A stretch of 64,000 nucleotides of DNA, from NCBI GenBank assembly GCA_035652095.1, contig DASREM010000033.1:49844-113843 (forward strand), read 5' to 3'. The DNA is from DASREM01 sp035652095. Its GTDB lineage: Bacteria > Acidobacteriota > Terriglobia > Terriglobales > Acidobacteriaceae. Of this stretch, positions 41,699 through 50,209 are shown one piece after another (positions within the stretch are counted from its first letter, which is position 1; each line of letters opens with the position of its first letter). The notes below the pieces were generated by a model. It searched no databases. It worked only from the letters and a program-made list of their open reading frames with translations, and had not been told where the DNA came from. The position numbers and the translations under genes are program-made.

Positions 41699-44347
41699 AT
41701 GGAACAATCGGCCAGTTCCGTCGTAGGCCAGTTTTTACCTCTTCGTCTGCCTGCTGATCGCGCGCGGGTTCTGCTTGAGATCAACAATGCCGTTGTCGCC
41801 CACCTCGATCTCGCACAGGTACTGAAATCCGTCTCTGCCTGCCTGCGGCGCGAGATCAAGCACGATTTTGCCGCGCTGGCCCTCTACAATCCCGAGCGCC
41901 ACGAATTACGCCTTCACGCTCTCGATTTCCCTGACGACCCGACGTTTCTCAAGCAGGGTCAACTGATTCCCCTTGTAGGTACGCCCGCCGCCCTCGCGTT
42001 TTCTTCGCGCAAGACTGTCCTGCGCCACCGCCCCGATTTCAACGAATTCACCGCGGACATCATGAAGCTTGCCTACGCCCGCGGCATACGGTCGGGTTGC
42101 GCCGTACCTTTGATATGTCACGACAAGATTGTCGGTAGCATGGCGTTGGCCAGCTTGCGCGAATCAGCCTTCACCGAAGAGGACGCGGAACTGCTCACTC
42201 AAATTGGGACGCAGGTTGCGATCGCCGTCGACAATGCGCAAAACTTTGAGAAGACGCGGTTGGCCCAACATCAGATGGAGCGGGAGCGGGATCGTTCCAA
42301 ATTGCTGCTCGAGGTCAACAATGCAGTTGCATCGCATTTGAACGTGAGCGATGTGTTGAAATCTGTCTCACCTCGGTTACGAGAAGTGATGTCCGCCGAC
42401 TCCGTGTTTATTGCTCTTTGCAGAGCCGAGGACACGATAGAGATGCTGGCGCTCGATTTGGGAAAAATCGAGAATGTTGCCTTCAAGGAAGGCTTGCGCA
42501 TTCCAATTGCGGGCACTCCGGAAGAGGAAGCTATAAAGACTGGGCGTACCGTACTGCTTAAATCAGTTGACGAGCTCCAGAAGTTCACGTCGCCGTGGGT
42601 TCACTATGCCATAGAACACGGCTTAAAGTCGGAATACGTCAATCCGCTGATTGTTCATGGGCGAACGCTGGGTGCACTGGGCGTTGCCAGTTTGCGCGAG
42701 GACGCGTTCACGCCGGATAGTGCCAGATTGCTGGAGGAGATCTCTGGACAGATCGCGATCGCAGTAGAGAATGCACTAAATTTCGAAAAGACTCGCCAGG
42801 CCGAGCAAGTGGCGAAGCACGAGCGCGACCGCTCGAAGTTGTTGCTCGACATCAACAATGCTCTCGTGTCTCATCTGGATCTGGCCGAGTTGGTCCGCGC
42901 GATCTCCAATAGTCTTCAGTCGGTTGTTTCCAATGAGTGTGTGGCCTTGGCTATTTTCGACTCGGAAACGGACAAATTGTTCGCTCAGGCCGTCAGTTCG
43001 GTGATCGATCCCATGCCCGAGGGAATCTACTATGACCCAGAAGGCACGACGAGTGGTCTCGTGTTCAAGAGCGGCAAGCCACTGTATCTTCCGCGTCCCG
43101 ATTACGAAAGCTTTCCATCACCTGTAACGCACGGCTTCTTCAAGAGTGGCCTGAAGTCCCTATATTCGATGCCGATCAGCATACACGGACGCAAGATAGG
43201 CGTCATGTCGATCTCGAGCATCCGGGAAGACGCCTTTTCCACGGACCATCAGGAATTATTCCTGCAAATCGCCAACCAGGTTGCCATCGCAGCGGCGAAT
43301 TCGCTCGCCGTTCGTGACCTGGAAACGCTTAAGAACAAGTTGGCGCAAGAAAAGCTCTACCTCGAAGATGAAATTCGTAACGAACTCAATTTCGATGAAA
43401 TTGTCGGCCAAAGTCCCGCTCTCAAGCAGGTTTTGAAACTGGTCGAAACCGTTGCGGCAAGCGACTCAACTGTGTTGCTGTTGGGAGAAACGGGAACAGG
43501 CAAGGAACTGATTGCACGTGCCGTGCACGAACATAGCCGGCGAAAGTCCCGCACGTTTGTGAAACTGAACTGCGCCGCGATTCCAACCGGCCTGCTCGAA
43601 AGTGAGCTATTTGGTCACGAGAAGGGAGCTTTCACCGGGGCGATTGCACAAAAAGTCGGACGCCTTGAATTGGCCGACCAGGGAACGTTGTTCCTGGACG
43701 AAGTGGGTGACATTCCTGTAGAGATTCAGCCTAAGTTGTTGCGCGCCTTGCAGGAGCGTGAGTTCGAGCGCCTGGGAAGCACTCATACGAAGAAGGTGAA
43801 TGTGCGCCTGGTTGCCGCTACGAATCGCGATCTGGAAAAGATGATCGAGGAACGTCAGTTTCGCGGAGACCTTTATTACCGTCTGAATGTGTTCCCGATC
43901 CAGATTCCTCCATTGCGCGAACGACAGGAGGACATTCCGCTACTGGTTCGCTATTTCGCTGAGAAATTTGCTCGCCAGATGCAGAAGCCGATTGATTCCA
44001 TTCCGACGGAAACGATGAGCAAACTCCAAAAATGGCACTGGCCCGGGAACATCCGCGAACTGGAGAATCTGATCGAGAGAGCCGTCATTCTGACCACCGG
44101 AACAGCGCTGCAAGTTCCGCTACCGGAGATCAAATCGTCCACGGTAAGTGTTCCTTCCGTGTCGTCTTCTCCGTCTGACCAGGACGGCGACCGAGAGCAA
44201 ATTATCAAGATCCTTCGGGAAACCGGAGGGATGCTTGGCGGTCCTAGGGGTGCGGCAGCACGGCTCGGGATAAAACGTACCACGCTGCAATACAAGATCA
44301 AGAAACTCGGCATCACCCGGAATCACTGGTGGCCTCCCAGTCTCTAG
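41699..44347 (+). CDS. Triple-GAF sigma54-dependent activator
   Basis: 882 residues. Three GAF-type sensor repeats, each starting with LLE/DINNA-x-xxHL (about residues 25, 200 and 380): LLEINNAVVAHLDLAQVLKSV, LLEVNNAVASHLNVSDVLKSV and LLDINNALVSHLDLAELVRAI. Then an AAA+ domain (VGQSPALKQVLKLVETVA, Walker A GETGTGKE, GAFTGA loop for sigma54 contact, GTLFLDEVGD) and a Fis-type HTH at the end (GAAARLGIKRTTLQYKIKKLGI). FhlA-like architecture. Start ATG 41699 is preferred; TTG 41684 is possible. First gene of the island; targets unknown. Confidence 0.9.
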   Translation: MEQSASSVVGQFLPLRLPADRARVLLEINNAVVAHLDLAQVLKSVSACLRREIKHDFAALALYNPERHELRLHALDFPDDPTFLKQGQLIPLVGTPAALAFSSRKTVLRHRPDFNEFTADIMKLAYARGIRSGCAVPLICHDKIVGSMALASLRESAFTEEDAELLTQIGTQVAIAVDNAQNFEKTRLAQHQMERERDRSKLLLEVNNAVASHLNVSDVLKSVSPRLREVMSADSVFIALCRAEDTIEMLALDLGKIENVAFKEGLRIPIAGTPEEEAIKTGRTVLLKSVDELQKFTSPWVHYAIEHGLKSEYVNPLIVHGRTLGALGVASLREDAFTPDSARLLEEISGQIAIAVENALNFEKTRQAEQVAKHERDRSKLLLDINNALVSHLDLAELVRAISNSLQSVVSNECVALAIFDSETDKLFAQAVSSVIDPMPEGIYYDPEGTTSGLVFKSGKPLYLPRPDYESFPSPVTHGFFKSGLKSLYSMPISIHGRKIGVMSISSIREDAFSTDHQELFLQIANQVAIAAANSLAVRDLETLKNKLAQEKLYLEDEIRNELNFDEIVGQSPALKQVLKLVETVAASDSTVLLLGETGTGKELIARAVHEHSRRKSRTFVKLNCAAIPTGLLESELFGHEKGAFTGAIAQKVGRLELADQGTLFLDEVGDIPVEIQPKLLRALQEREFERLGSTHTKKVNVRLVAATNRDLEKMIEERQFRGDLYYRLNVFPIQIPPLRERQEDIPLLVRYFAEKFARQMQKPIDSIPTETMSKLQKWHWPGNIRELENLIERAVILTTGTALQVPLPEIKSSTVSVPSVSSSPSDQDGDREQIIKILRETGGMLGGPRGAAARLGIKRTTLQYKIKKLGITRNHWWPPSL

Positions 44348-44377
44348 GCGGAGGAAAGGAATCGTCCGGTAACCCCT

Positions 44378-45073
44378 ATGGCGGCACCAAAGCCAATAGC
44401 CCTGATCTCCAAACACAGTAAACGAAGCAAGTTTTCGTACCTCTTCGCCACCTTAATATCGTTAATCGTCCTCTTCCCTTATCTTGCACAACCTGGTTTG
44501 TCGACCGTCATTTTTCGCCTTCTTTCGGCTCTTGCGTTTGTGGCGGCAGTGTACGCGGTCAGCGACAAGCGGACGCAGTGGATCACAGGACTTCTTCTTG
44601 CCATACCAACTGCCGTCCTAAATACATGGTTGGCATTTCACCCCAGTTCATCGTCACTCGAGGTACCGAGCCTGGTCTCCACTCTCATATTTCTGGGCTT
44701 CACATTGGTCACGTTGCTGCGGGCTGTTCTAAGTACGGAAACCGTCACGCGGGACACGATTTACGGCGCTCTCAGCGTCTATCTTCTCATGGCGTTTGTA
44801 TGGGGAATCGCTTACCTACTGTTGGAAACGCTCCAGCCTGGCGGTCTCTCGATGGACATCACAAGGCATCCGAATCACAAAGTTGACTGGTTTGATTGTA
44901 TGTTTTACAGCTTTGTCACTCTGACCTCACTCGGCTATGGGGACATGGTTCCCATCAGCGCACAGTGTCGCTCGCTCTCCGTTCTTGAAGCTGTAAGCGG
45001 CATCATGTATGTCGCTGTCTTGGTCGCACGGCTCGTCGGCCTGTATGCCGCCAGGAAGTCTGAGGTCCAATGA
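44378..45073 (+). CDS. Two-pore-helix ion channel (potassium-channel-like) protein
   Basis: 231 residues, several transmembrane helices. The last part has a pore loop with the potassium selectivity filter TSLGYGD (about residues 183-189, FYSFVTLTSLGYGDMVPIS) followed by a final helix. The N-terminal helices are extra relative to a minimal two-helix channel. No cytoplasmic RCK domain. Start ATG at 44378, 30 bases after the activator stop, likely co-transcribed. Confidence 0.82.
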   Translation: MAAPKPIALISKHSKRSKFSYLFATLISLIVLFPYLAQPGLSTVIFRLLSALAFVAAVYAVSDKRTQWITGLLLAIPTAVLNTWLAFHPSSSSLEVPSLVSTLIFLGFTLVTLLRAVLSTETVTRDTIYGALSVYLLMAFVWGIAYLLLETLQPGGLSMDITRHPNHKVDWFDCMFYSFVTLTSLGYGDMVPISAQCRSLSVLEAVSGIMYVAVLVARLVGLYAARKSEVQ

Positions 45074-45099
45074 AATCACAGACGGTGTCACTGCTCCGG

Positions 45100-45936
45100 C
45101 TATCCTCGATCAGGCTCCAGATAGACGAACTTGAATCCTTTCATATGTTGCACAAATTGTGGCGTGAAGCCCAACAAAGCATATTGTGTATCTCCGAATA
45201 CGAGTTCGTCGTTTGATGGATCAAAGTAGCGCACCAGATTTACATCATTCTTGGTATACGACTCCGTCACAGCGTTCCGAGGTAGCATGACGCCTGTCGG
45301 ATTCAAGATCCGCAAGCTTACCCAAGGCTGTCGCGCCATCGACCAGACACGCCTAAACCCAATCTGCAACATTGCGTCCCAGGTAGCCCGCATCGAAAAC
45401 CGCATGCACTTCAGCAATCTGCCTGAGATGAGAGGTACGCGATTTTCTCCGTCTTCGAAGGTGAACTCTAGCCCACCCGCGCCGTTATGAATTTGGCTGT
45501 TCGCAAGGCGGGAGTTCAGGCTAAGCAGCTCGCGGTTATAAGCCACAACTTGCGGCGTGCTATTCCACAGACCATGACAGAGCATTTTTGTGTCAGGCCT
45601 CGTCATGAGCGCCAGCAGCTCAAGGGCATGGTCGGTTGACCGTCCGGTCGGCTGGTCCCCAGTGAAGAAAGAGAACTGCAATTCGTGATGCGGGCCAAGA
45701 CTGGCGTCCGTGAAGTTGCAGATCCATATTCCCATGAAGGTGCGACCATCGCCTCTGTCCACAGGCATGACCGCTTCCTTCTTGAGTAGTTGTTGGACAG
45801 CGGACAGATCCGCGGTCCCCCCGATCAGCGCTCCGTACCCATCGTAAATGTGGTACGGAGTTGGTACCTCGCCAGTCGAAATCGTGGCTTTCCCGTTGAG
45901 TGGATATTGTCGAAACAAATGATGATTTCTGCACAT
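45100..45936 (-). CDS. Acetoacetate-decarboxylase-like (ADC fold) protein
   Basis: 278 residues, cytoplasmic. The segment FMGIWICNFTDASLGPHHELQFSFF resembles the core strand pair of the ADC fold, and ALIGGTADLSAVQQLL its start. The catalytic Lys environment of true acetoacetate decarboxylase is not evident, so the reaction is unknown. Convergent with the channel gene (27 bases apart) and the only minus-strand gene in the island before the toxin pair. Assignment is moderate. Confidence 0.5.
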   Translation of the reverse strand: MCRNHHLFRQYPLNGKATISTGEVPTPYHIYDGYGALIGGTADLSAVQQLLKKEAVMPVDRGDGRTFMGIWICNFTDASLGPHHELQFSFFTGDQPTGRSTDHALELLALMTRPDTKMLCHGLWNSTPQVVAYNRELLSLNSRLANSQIHNGAGGLEFTFEDGENRVPLISGRLLKCMRFSMRATWDAMLQIGFRRVWSMARQPWVSLRILNPTGVMLPRNAVTESYTKNDVNLVRYFDPSNDELVFGDTQYALLGFTPQFVQHMKGFKFVYLEPDRG

Positions 45937-46136
45937 GGTGTTTTTGCCAGTCCCAACCAGGTCGTCCTTTCCTGAAGTGCCTGCCTAGTTTGACTGAATC
46001 GGTGCAAGCACGATGCCAACGTGGTCACGGTAAAGAGCCTGTACGTTGGAGGCCAGCGGCGGCGGTAAACACCCAACTTTGGCCGAGATCGACCTCATTT
46101 CAACGTAAAAGGGCGCCATGCCCCGTGCCCAAATCC

Positions 46137-46187
46137 GTGCCGAATTCGGCACGGTGCCGAATCGTTGGGCGCGAGAACATTCGGCAC
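46137..46187. promoter_or_regulatory. Cluster of GTGCCGAAT half-sites (candidate operator)
   Basis: A perfect 16-bp palindrome GTGCCGAATTCGGCAC (46137-46152) is followed by GTGCCGAAT (46154-46162) and its inverse ATTCGGCAC (46179-46187). Four half-sites in 51 bases, 110 bases before the STAS/sigma gene group. It sits in a 363-base gap (45937-46299) with no other gene. Confidence 0.5.
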
Positions 46188-46299
46188 GCCTGGCACAATC
46201 CGGTTCCACACATTTTGAGAAACTCTCGGAAAATCAACCACTTTCCATGCTTTGTCACCACGAACGAAGGTTGGCAGATCAGGTGCCTTATACCAGGAC

Positions 46300-46512
46300 A
46301 TGATGCCGCAACTGATAGGGACACTCGAACAAACTCCTCGACCGCAGTGCACGCGCGAGCAGGCACGTGAGTTGTTGGAATCGCTGCGCAACGCGTATCA
46401 GTCACTCTCGCTTGCAGAACGCAGCTTGGTGAAAGGCGTGATTGGTCGGGCATGGCACACGCAAGTCATGCAGGAGAGCCAGGAGAGGGAATGCTTCGAA
46501 TCAGTGTCATGA
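46300..46512 (+). CDS. Small helical protein of unknown function
   Basis: 70 residues, mostly charged and helical (CTREQARELLESLRNAYQSLSLAERSLVKGVIGRAW). ATG 46300 is preceded by AGGA. Its end overlaps the start of the STAS gene by about 22 bases, supporting a real coupled gene. No recognised family; a small regulator or sigma/anti-sigma helper is possible. Confidence 0.45.
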   Translation: MMPQLIGTLEQTPRPQCTREQARELLESLRNAYQSLSLAERSLVKGVIGRAWHTQVMQESQERECFESVS

Positions 46513-46799
46513 ACGAGCCGGGAATCTCACGAATGAAGCTGGAAGGCAAACTGGCACATGAATGGGTCGATGAAGCAAGAAATGCGTGGGCGGGTCTGCC
46601 CGAAGTGAATGGCGAGACAGAGATTGTCGTGGACTTGCTGAATGTTTCATTCGTCGACGATGCAGGTCATCAGCTGCTCGCTGAGATGCGCCATGCAGGC
46701 GCGGAACTGATGGGGTCAGGACCACTAATGTCGGCATTGATTGACGAAATCGAAGAGGCGGAATCCGCCGAAAGCCAGGACGCCTCGGAGCAGAACTAA
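46491..46799 (+). CDS. STAS-domain (anti-sigma-antagonist-like) protein
   Basis: 102 residues. STAS-like fold: RMKLEGKLAHEWVDEARNAW, then IVVDLLNVSFVDDAGHQLLAEM, where the residue after VDD is Ala rather than the phospho-Ser/Thr found in SpoIIAA, so phospho-switching is doubtful. An acidic tail follows. AGGAG five bases upstream of ATG 46491. Overlaps the preceding small gene and precedes a sigma-like gene, a setting typical of sigma regulation. Confidence 0.7.
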   Translation: MLRISVMNEPGISRMKLEGKLAHEWVDEARNAWAGLPEVNGETEIVVDLLNVSFVDDAGHQLLAEMRHAGAELMGSGPLMSALIDEIEEAESAESQDASEQN

Positions 46800-46835
46800 C
46801 CGAGCAAGGTCAACAGACAAAGAGGAAAGCAAACA

Positions 46836-47393
46836 ATGGAAGCGATACCCCAACAGGATAGATGCACCCAAAACGACTACGTCCGACTGTTCACCGATTC
46901 GGCGGAACCACTTCGCTGGCTTTGCTACACCCTAACCGGTGATGAAGAACTGAGCGAGAAGATTCTCAAGGCTGCGTTTGAACGGTCACTCAAGGGAGCG
47001 GATTGCGTCTTTCGCGATTGGATGGTGAGTTGGGCGCGACGGCTCATTATCCAGGCGTGCATCGCGTTGGTGCGTCCCGCTGGCTACAACCTCGAGGAGT
47101 GTGTCTGTACGCATTTCCGGGAGGATGGCAGCGGATTTTCGGACCAACTGGAGCTTGCGCTCAGTCAGCCCTCCGACGCGCTCCAACAGAGACTCCTGCA
47201 CCTTGACCCGCTGTCTCGATTCGTTTTCGTGCTGCGAGCGCTCGAAGGGTATTCGCGCCGCGAGACAGCGCTTCTGCTCGGGACCGGCGACAGGGCGTGC
47301 GAGTCCGTCTTTATCAAGGCGCTGCAGGCTGTTCAGCCGAAGTTGTACGTTCTCAGGCCCGCCGCGACAGGTCCCGAGCTCGTGGCGATATAG
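46836..47393 (+). CDS. Sigma70-like (ECF-type) protein, divergent
   Basis: 185 residues. A region-2-like helix set (AEPLRWLCYTLTGDEELSEKILKAAFERSL) and a region-4-like HTH (LDPLSRFVFVLRALEGYSRRETALLLGTGDRACESVFIKAL). Both are weaker than in classical ECF factors, and the linker is Cys-containing. AGAGGAAAG nine bases upstream. Probably a divergent sigma factor or an inactive relative. Lies directly before the efflux genes and may drive them. Confidence 0.62.
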   Translation: MEAIPQQDRCTQNDYVRLFTDSAEPLRWLCYTLTGDEELSEKILKAAFERSLKGADCVFRDWMVSWARRLIIQACIALVRPAGYNLEECVCTHFREDGSGFSDQLELALSQPSDALQQRLLHLDPLSRFVFVLRALEGYSRRETALLLGTGDRACESVFIKALQAVQPKLYVLRPAATGPELVAI

Positions 47394-47436
47394 GAATTGG
47401 ACCCCACGAATAACGATCACTTTATAAGGAGGAATT

Positions 47437-48174
47437 ATGAAAGCAGTGCGCAAGTATCAGATATGCCTCTTAGCGCCGGTTCTCATGCTTGGTTTGTGCG
47501 TGGGCCAAGAGGCCAACTCGCAAGCTCCGAGGGCAAACGAGTCTGCACTGTCTCATGCCGATCGGGACAAAATCATCTACGTGAGCGACTTTGATCTGGA
47601 TGCCGCCAACTTCAAACAGGACAAAGGCGGCATTACCGGCAAAGGATACCTGCTCCCGGCTCCACCAAAAAGTCTGTTGCGGAGAAAACGCCAGGATCCT
47701 TCGGAGGCGGCGAGCAATTTGGTCCGCTTGATGTCCGAAAGCCTGGTGGCAGATTTGCAGAAAGCCGGCTTCAAGGCTAAGAGGTTGGCATCCACGGAAC
47801 CCAAGCCCACCGATGGCTTGGTGGTGACCGGCGTATTCACCGAGTTGAGTGAGGGCAACCAGATGCGACGCGCTCTGCTCGGCTTCGGTTCCGGGAAGTC
47901 AAAGATGGAGCTCTACGTGATGATGGCGAACGCCTCTTCTGCCGCGAATCCTCTGTACGAAACGTCGACGCAAAAGAGCAATGGGAAAGGACCAGGAACC
48001 GTAATCGCCCTGAACCCCTATGCGGGAGCGGCGGCGTTCGTTGTGAAGTTCGGAATGACAAAGAATGCTCCCGAGAAGATGATCAAGCAAACAGCGTCAA
48101 CGATCGCAACGGAATTAGCGAACCAGCTAAATGCGGTTTCCTTGACGGCGGCCGAGCAAGAGCTCAACAAGTAG
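47437..48174 (+). CDS. DUF4410 secreted protein
   Basis: 245 residues. Signal peptide (YQICLLAPVLMLGLCVGQEANS), then the DUF4410 body: VSDFDLDAANFK, LVRLMSESLVADLQKAGFKAKRL, GLVVTGVFTELSEGNQMRRALLGFGSGKS. Periplasmic or outer-membrane-facing; function unknown. AAGGAGG precedes the ATG by about 6 bases. Directly upstream of the HlyD gene in the same direction. Confidence 0.72.
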   Translation: MKAVRKYQICLLAPVLMLGLCVGQEANSQAPRANESALSHADRDKIIYVSDFDLDAANFKQDKGGITGKGYLLPAPPKSLLRRKRQDPSEAASNLVRLMSESLVADLQKAGFKAKRLASTEPKPTDGLVVTGVFTELSEGNQMRRALLGFGSGKSKMELYVMMANASSAANPLYETSTQKSNGKGPGTVIALNPYAGAAAFVVKFGMTKNAPEKMIKQTASTIATELANQLNAVSLTAAEQELNK

Positions 48175-48188
48175 TGACGAGGTCATTT

Positions 48189-49259
48189 ATGAAAAAGAAA
48201 ATTGCAATCCTCGCAGCGGTCCTCATGGTTGGCAGTTTCACCGCAGCGTTTGCCTGGAAAAGTCGCGGCGACAAAGTACTAACCGCTTCCGGCACTCTCG
48301 AAGCACGCAATATCAGCATTGGTTCAAAGGTCGGCGGGCGCATAGCTCGAGTGCTGGTCCGCGAAGGCGACCACGTAGAACCAGATCAACTGCTGGTGGT
48401 GTTCGACAGCGCGGAACTTGAAGGTCAGCTTCTGCAAGCACAGGGGCGAGTTGAGGCAGCACGCGCAACCCTGACCAAGATGCAGCGCGGATCGCGTCCG
48501 GAGGAAATTGCCGAAGCTAATGCTGCTTCCGAGGGATATCGCGAGGCTGAACTGGCACAGGCACAAGCCGAGCTGGAGAGGGCGCGAACCGAGGAGGCGA
48601 ATGCCGACCGCGAACTGAAGCGCACTGAGGTGCTGACCGCGAGTGGCGCGATGTCGCAGCAATCGCTCGACAACGCCCGTGACCGGGCCCAAGCCGCCCA
48701 TGCTCTGGTACGAGCTCAACACAATGCCGTTGCTGCCGCCGAAGGCAGATTGAAAGCCGCCAAAGCAGTTGCCGACAAGATGCAACATGGATTTCGAGCA
48801 GAGGATATTGCGGCGGCACGCGCAGACCTCACTCTGGCAGAAGGACAACTGAAGGAGACCGAAGCCCGTTGGGCCGAGCGCGAGGTGCGGGCGCCAGCGG
48901 CTGCCGTAGTCGAAACGATGGATCTTCGGCCGGGAGATCTGCTTCCTGCGAATTCTCCCGTGGCGCAGTTGCTGGAGGCCGACCAGCTTTACCTCATGGT
49001 CTATGTGCCCGAAACGCATATCGGGACGGTGCAGATTGGCAAAAGCGCACAGATCCAGGTCGACACGTTCCCTGGACAAACGTTTCAGGCCCACGTAGAG
49101 CAGATTCGGCAGCAGTCCGAGTTCCTGCCGCGCAATGTGCAAACCAAAGAAGAGCGGGTTCATCAGGTGATTGGTGTGAAGCTGCGGGTCGAGAACCGCC
49201 ACAATCTGTTGCGCGCCGGCGTGAGCGCAGATGTGCAATTCGCTTCGGAGGCACGGTAA
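48189..49259 (+). CDS. HlyD/YbhG-type adaptor of an ABC exporter
   Basis: 356 residues. N-terminal anchor helix (KIAILAAVLMVGSFTAAFAW), lipoyl half-motif (GSKVGGRIARVLVREGDHVEPDQLLVVFDS), a long coiled-coil hairpin (Ala/Glu/Gln/Arg-rich, about residues 80-225), then EVRAPAAAVVETMDLRPGDLLPAN. GAGG six bases before ATG 48189. Its TAA overlaps the ABC ATPase ATG (TAATG). Confidence 0.88.
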   Translation: MKKKIAILAAVLMVGSFTAAFAWKSRGDKVLTASGTLEARNISIGSKVGGRIARVLVREGDHVEPDQLLVVFDSAELEGQLLQAQGRVEAARATLTKMQRGSRPEEIAEANAASEGYREAELAQAQAELERARTEEANADRELKRTEVLTASGAMSQQSLDNARDRAQAAHALVRAQHNAVAAAEGRLKAAKAVADKMQHGFRAEDIAAARADLTLAEGQLKETEARWAEREVRAPAAAVVETMDLRPGDLLPANSPVAQLLEADQLYLMVYVPETHIGTVQIGKSAQIQVDTFPGQTFQAHVEQIRQQSEFLPRNVQTKEERVHQVIGVKLRVENRHNLLRAGVSADVQFASEAR

Positions 49260-50209
49260 TGCTGGCGATTGAAACGAAGAATCTCACGCGGCGTTTTGGC
49301 GACTTCGTCGCGGTAAATCAGGCCTCGATAAAGGTTGAGAAGGGCGAAGTCTTCGGTTTTCTCGGACCGAACGGCAGCGGCAAGACCACTGTAATCAAGA
49401 TGCTGACCGGAATTCTGCCCATCACCGAAGGTGAAGCCTGGATTGAAGGCCTCGATGTACGGACTCAAAGCGAGACAGTTCGCGAGCGGATCGGCTACAT
49501 GAGCCAGAAATTCAGTCTGTACGACGACCTCACCGTATTAGAAAACCTTCGCTTCTACGGGCGAGCTTATCAATTGAGGGGAAAGGCTCTCGACAAGAAG
49601 ATCGCGGAAACGATCGCGGCGAACAAGCTCGAGAAGTACGTGGACCGCCTGGCAGGACGACTCTCCGGGGGATGGAAGCAGCGACTGGCCCTGGGCTGCG
49701 CTTTGATGCATGAGCCCACCGTGCTGTTTCTCGATGAGCCAACAGCAGGCATCGATCCGGTTGCGCGGCGTCAGCTCTGGGACTTGTTGTTCCACCTTTC
49801 GGGAAAAGGAATCACCTTCTTTGTCACCACGCATTACATGGACGAAGCTGAGCGATGCAGCCATCTCGCCTACATCTACTACGGCCAGCTGATTGCAGAT
49901 GGCACTCCGGATTCGCTGCGTTCGTTGCCGGAAGTAAACCCGCCGGGCACGCACCGTTTCGAGATCTCGGCTCCGGCCATCACCACGGCGTTACGTAAGG
50001 CGCAAGAAATGTCGCTGTTCAAAAGCGCAACCATTTTCGGGCGTTCGATCCATGCACTGGTGGACGACTCGGTTGGCCAACAGGAACTGGACCACGAAAT
50101 GCGTCGCTGCGGGATCGACATTGAAGAGATTCGTCCGCTAATTCCAACGCTTGAGGATGCGTTCGTAGAACTGAGCCAGCGCCGGCAGATGCAGATGGAG
50201 GCAGCGTGA
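49259..50209 (+). CDS. ABC transporter ATP-binding subunit (YbhF-like half)
   Basis: 316 residues with all ABC motifs: Walker A GPNGSGKTT, signature LSGGWKQR, Walker B VLFLDEPT and the switch His in THYMDEAE. It powers the ABC-2 permease of the next gene. GGAGG eight bases upstream; stop overlaps the permease start. YbhF in E. coli has two such domains; here there is only one. Confidence 0.92.
   Translation: MLAIETKNLTRRFGDFVAVNQASIKVEKGEVFGFLGPNGSGKTTVIKMLTGILPITEGEAWIEGLDVRTQSETVRERIGYMSQKFSLYDDLTVLENLRFYGRAYQLRGKALDKKIAETIAANKLEKYVDRLAGRLSGGWKQRLALGCALMHEPTVLFLDEPTAGIDPVARRQLWDLLFHLSGKGITFFVTTHYMDEAERCSHLAYIYYGQLIADGTPDSLRSLPEVNPPGTHRFEISAPAITTALRKAQEMSLFKSATIFGRSIHALVDDSVGQQELDHEMRRCGIDIEEIRPLIPTLEDAFVELSQRRQMQMEAA

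Noticed and set aside
46137..46187. CRISPR-like repeat array
   Set aside because: Half-sites are short, inverted and irregularly spaced with no spacers or cas genes; better explained as an operator.
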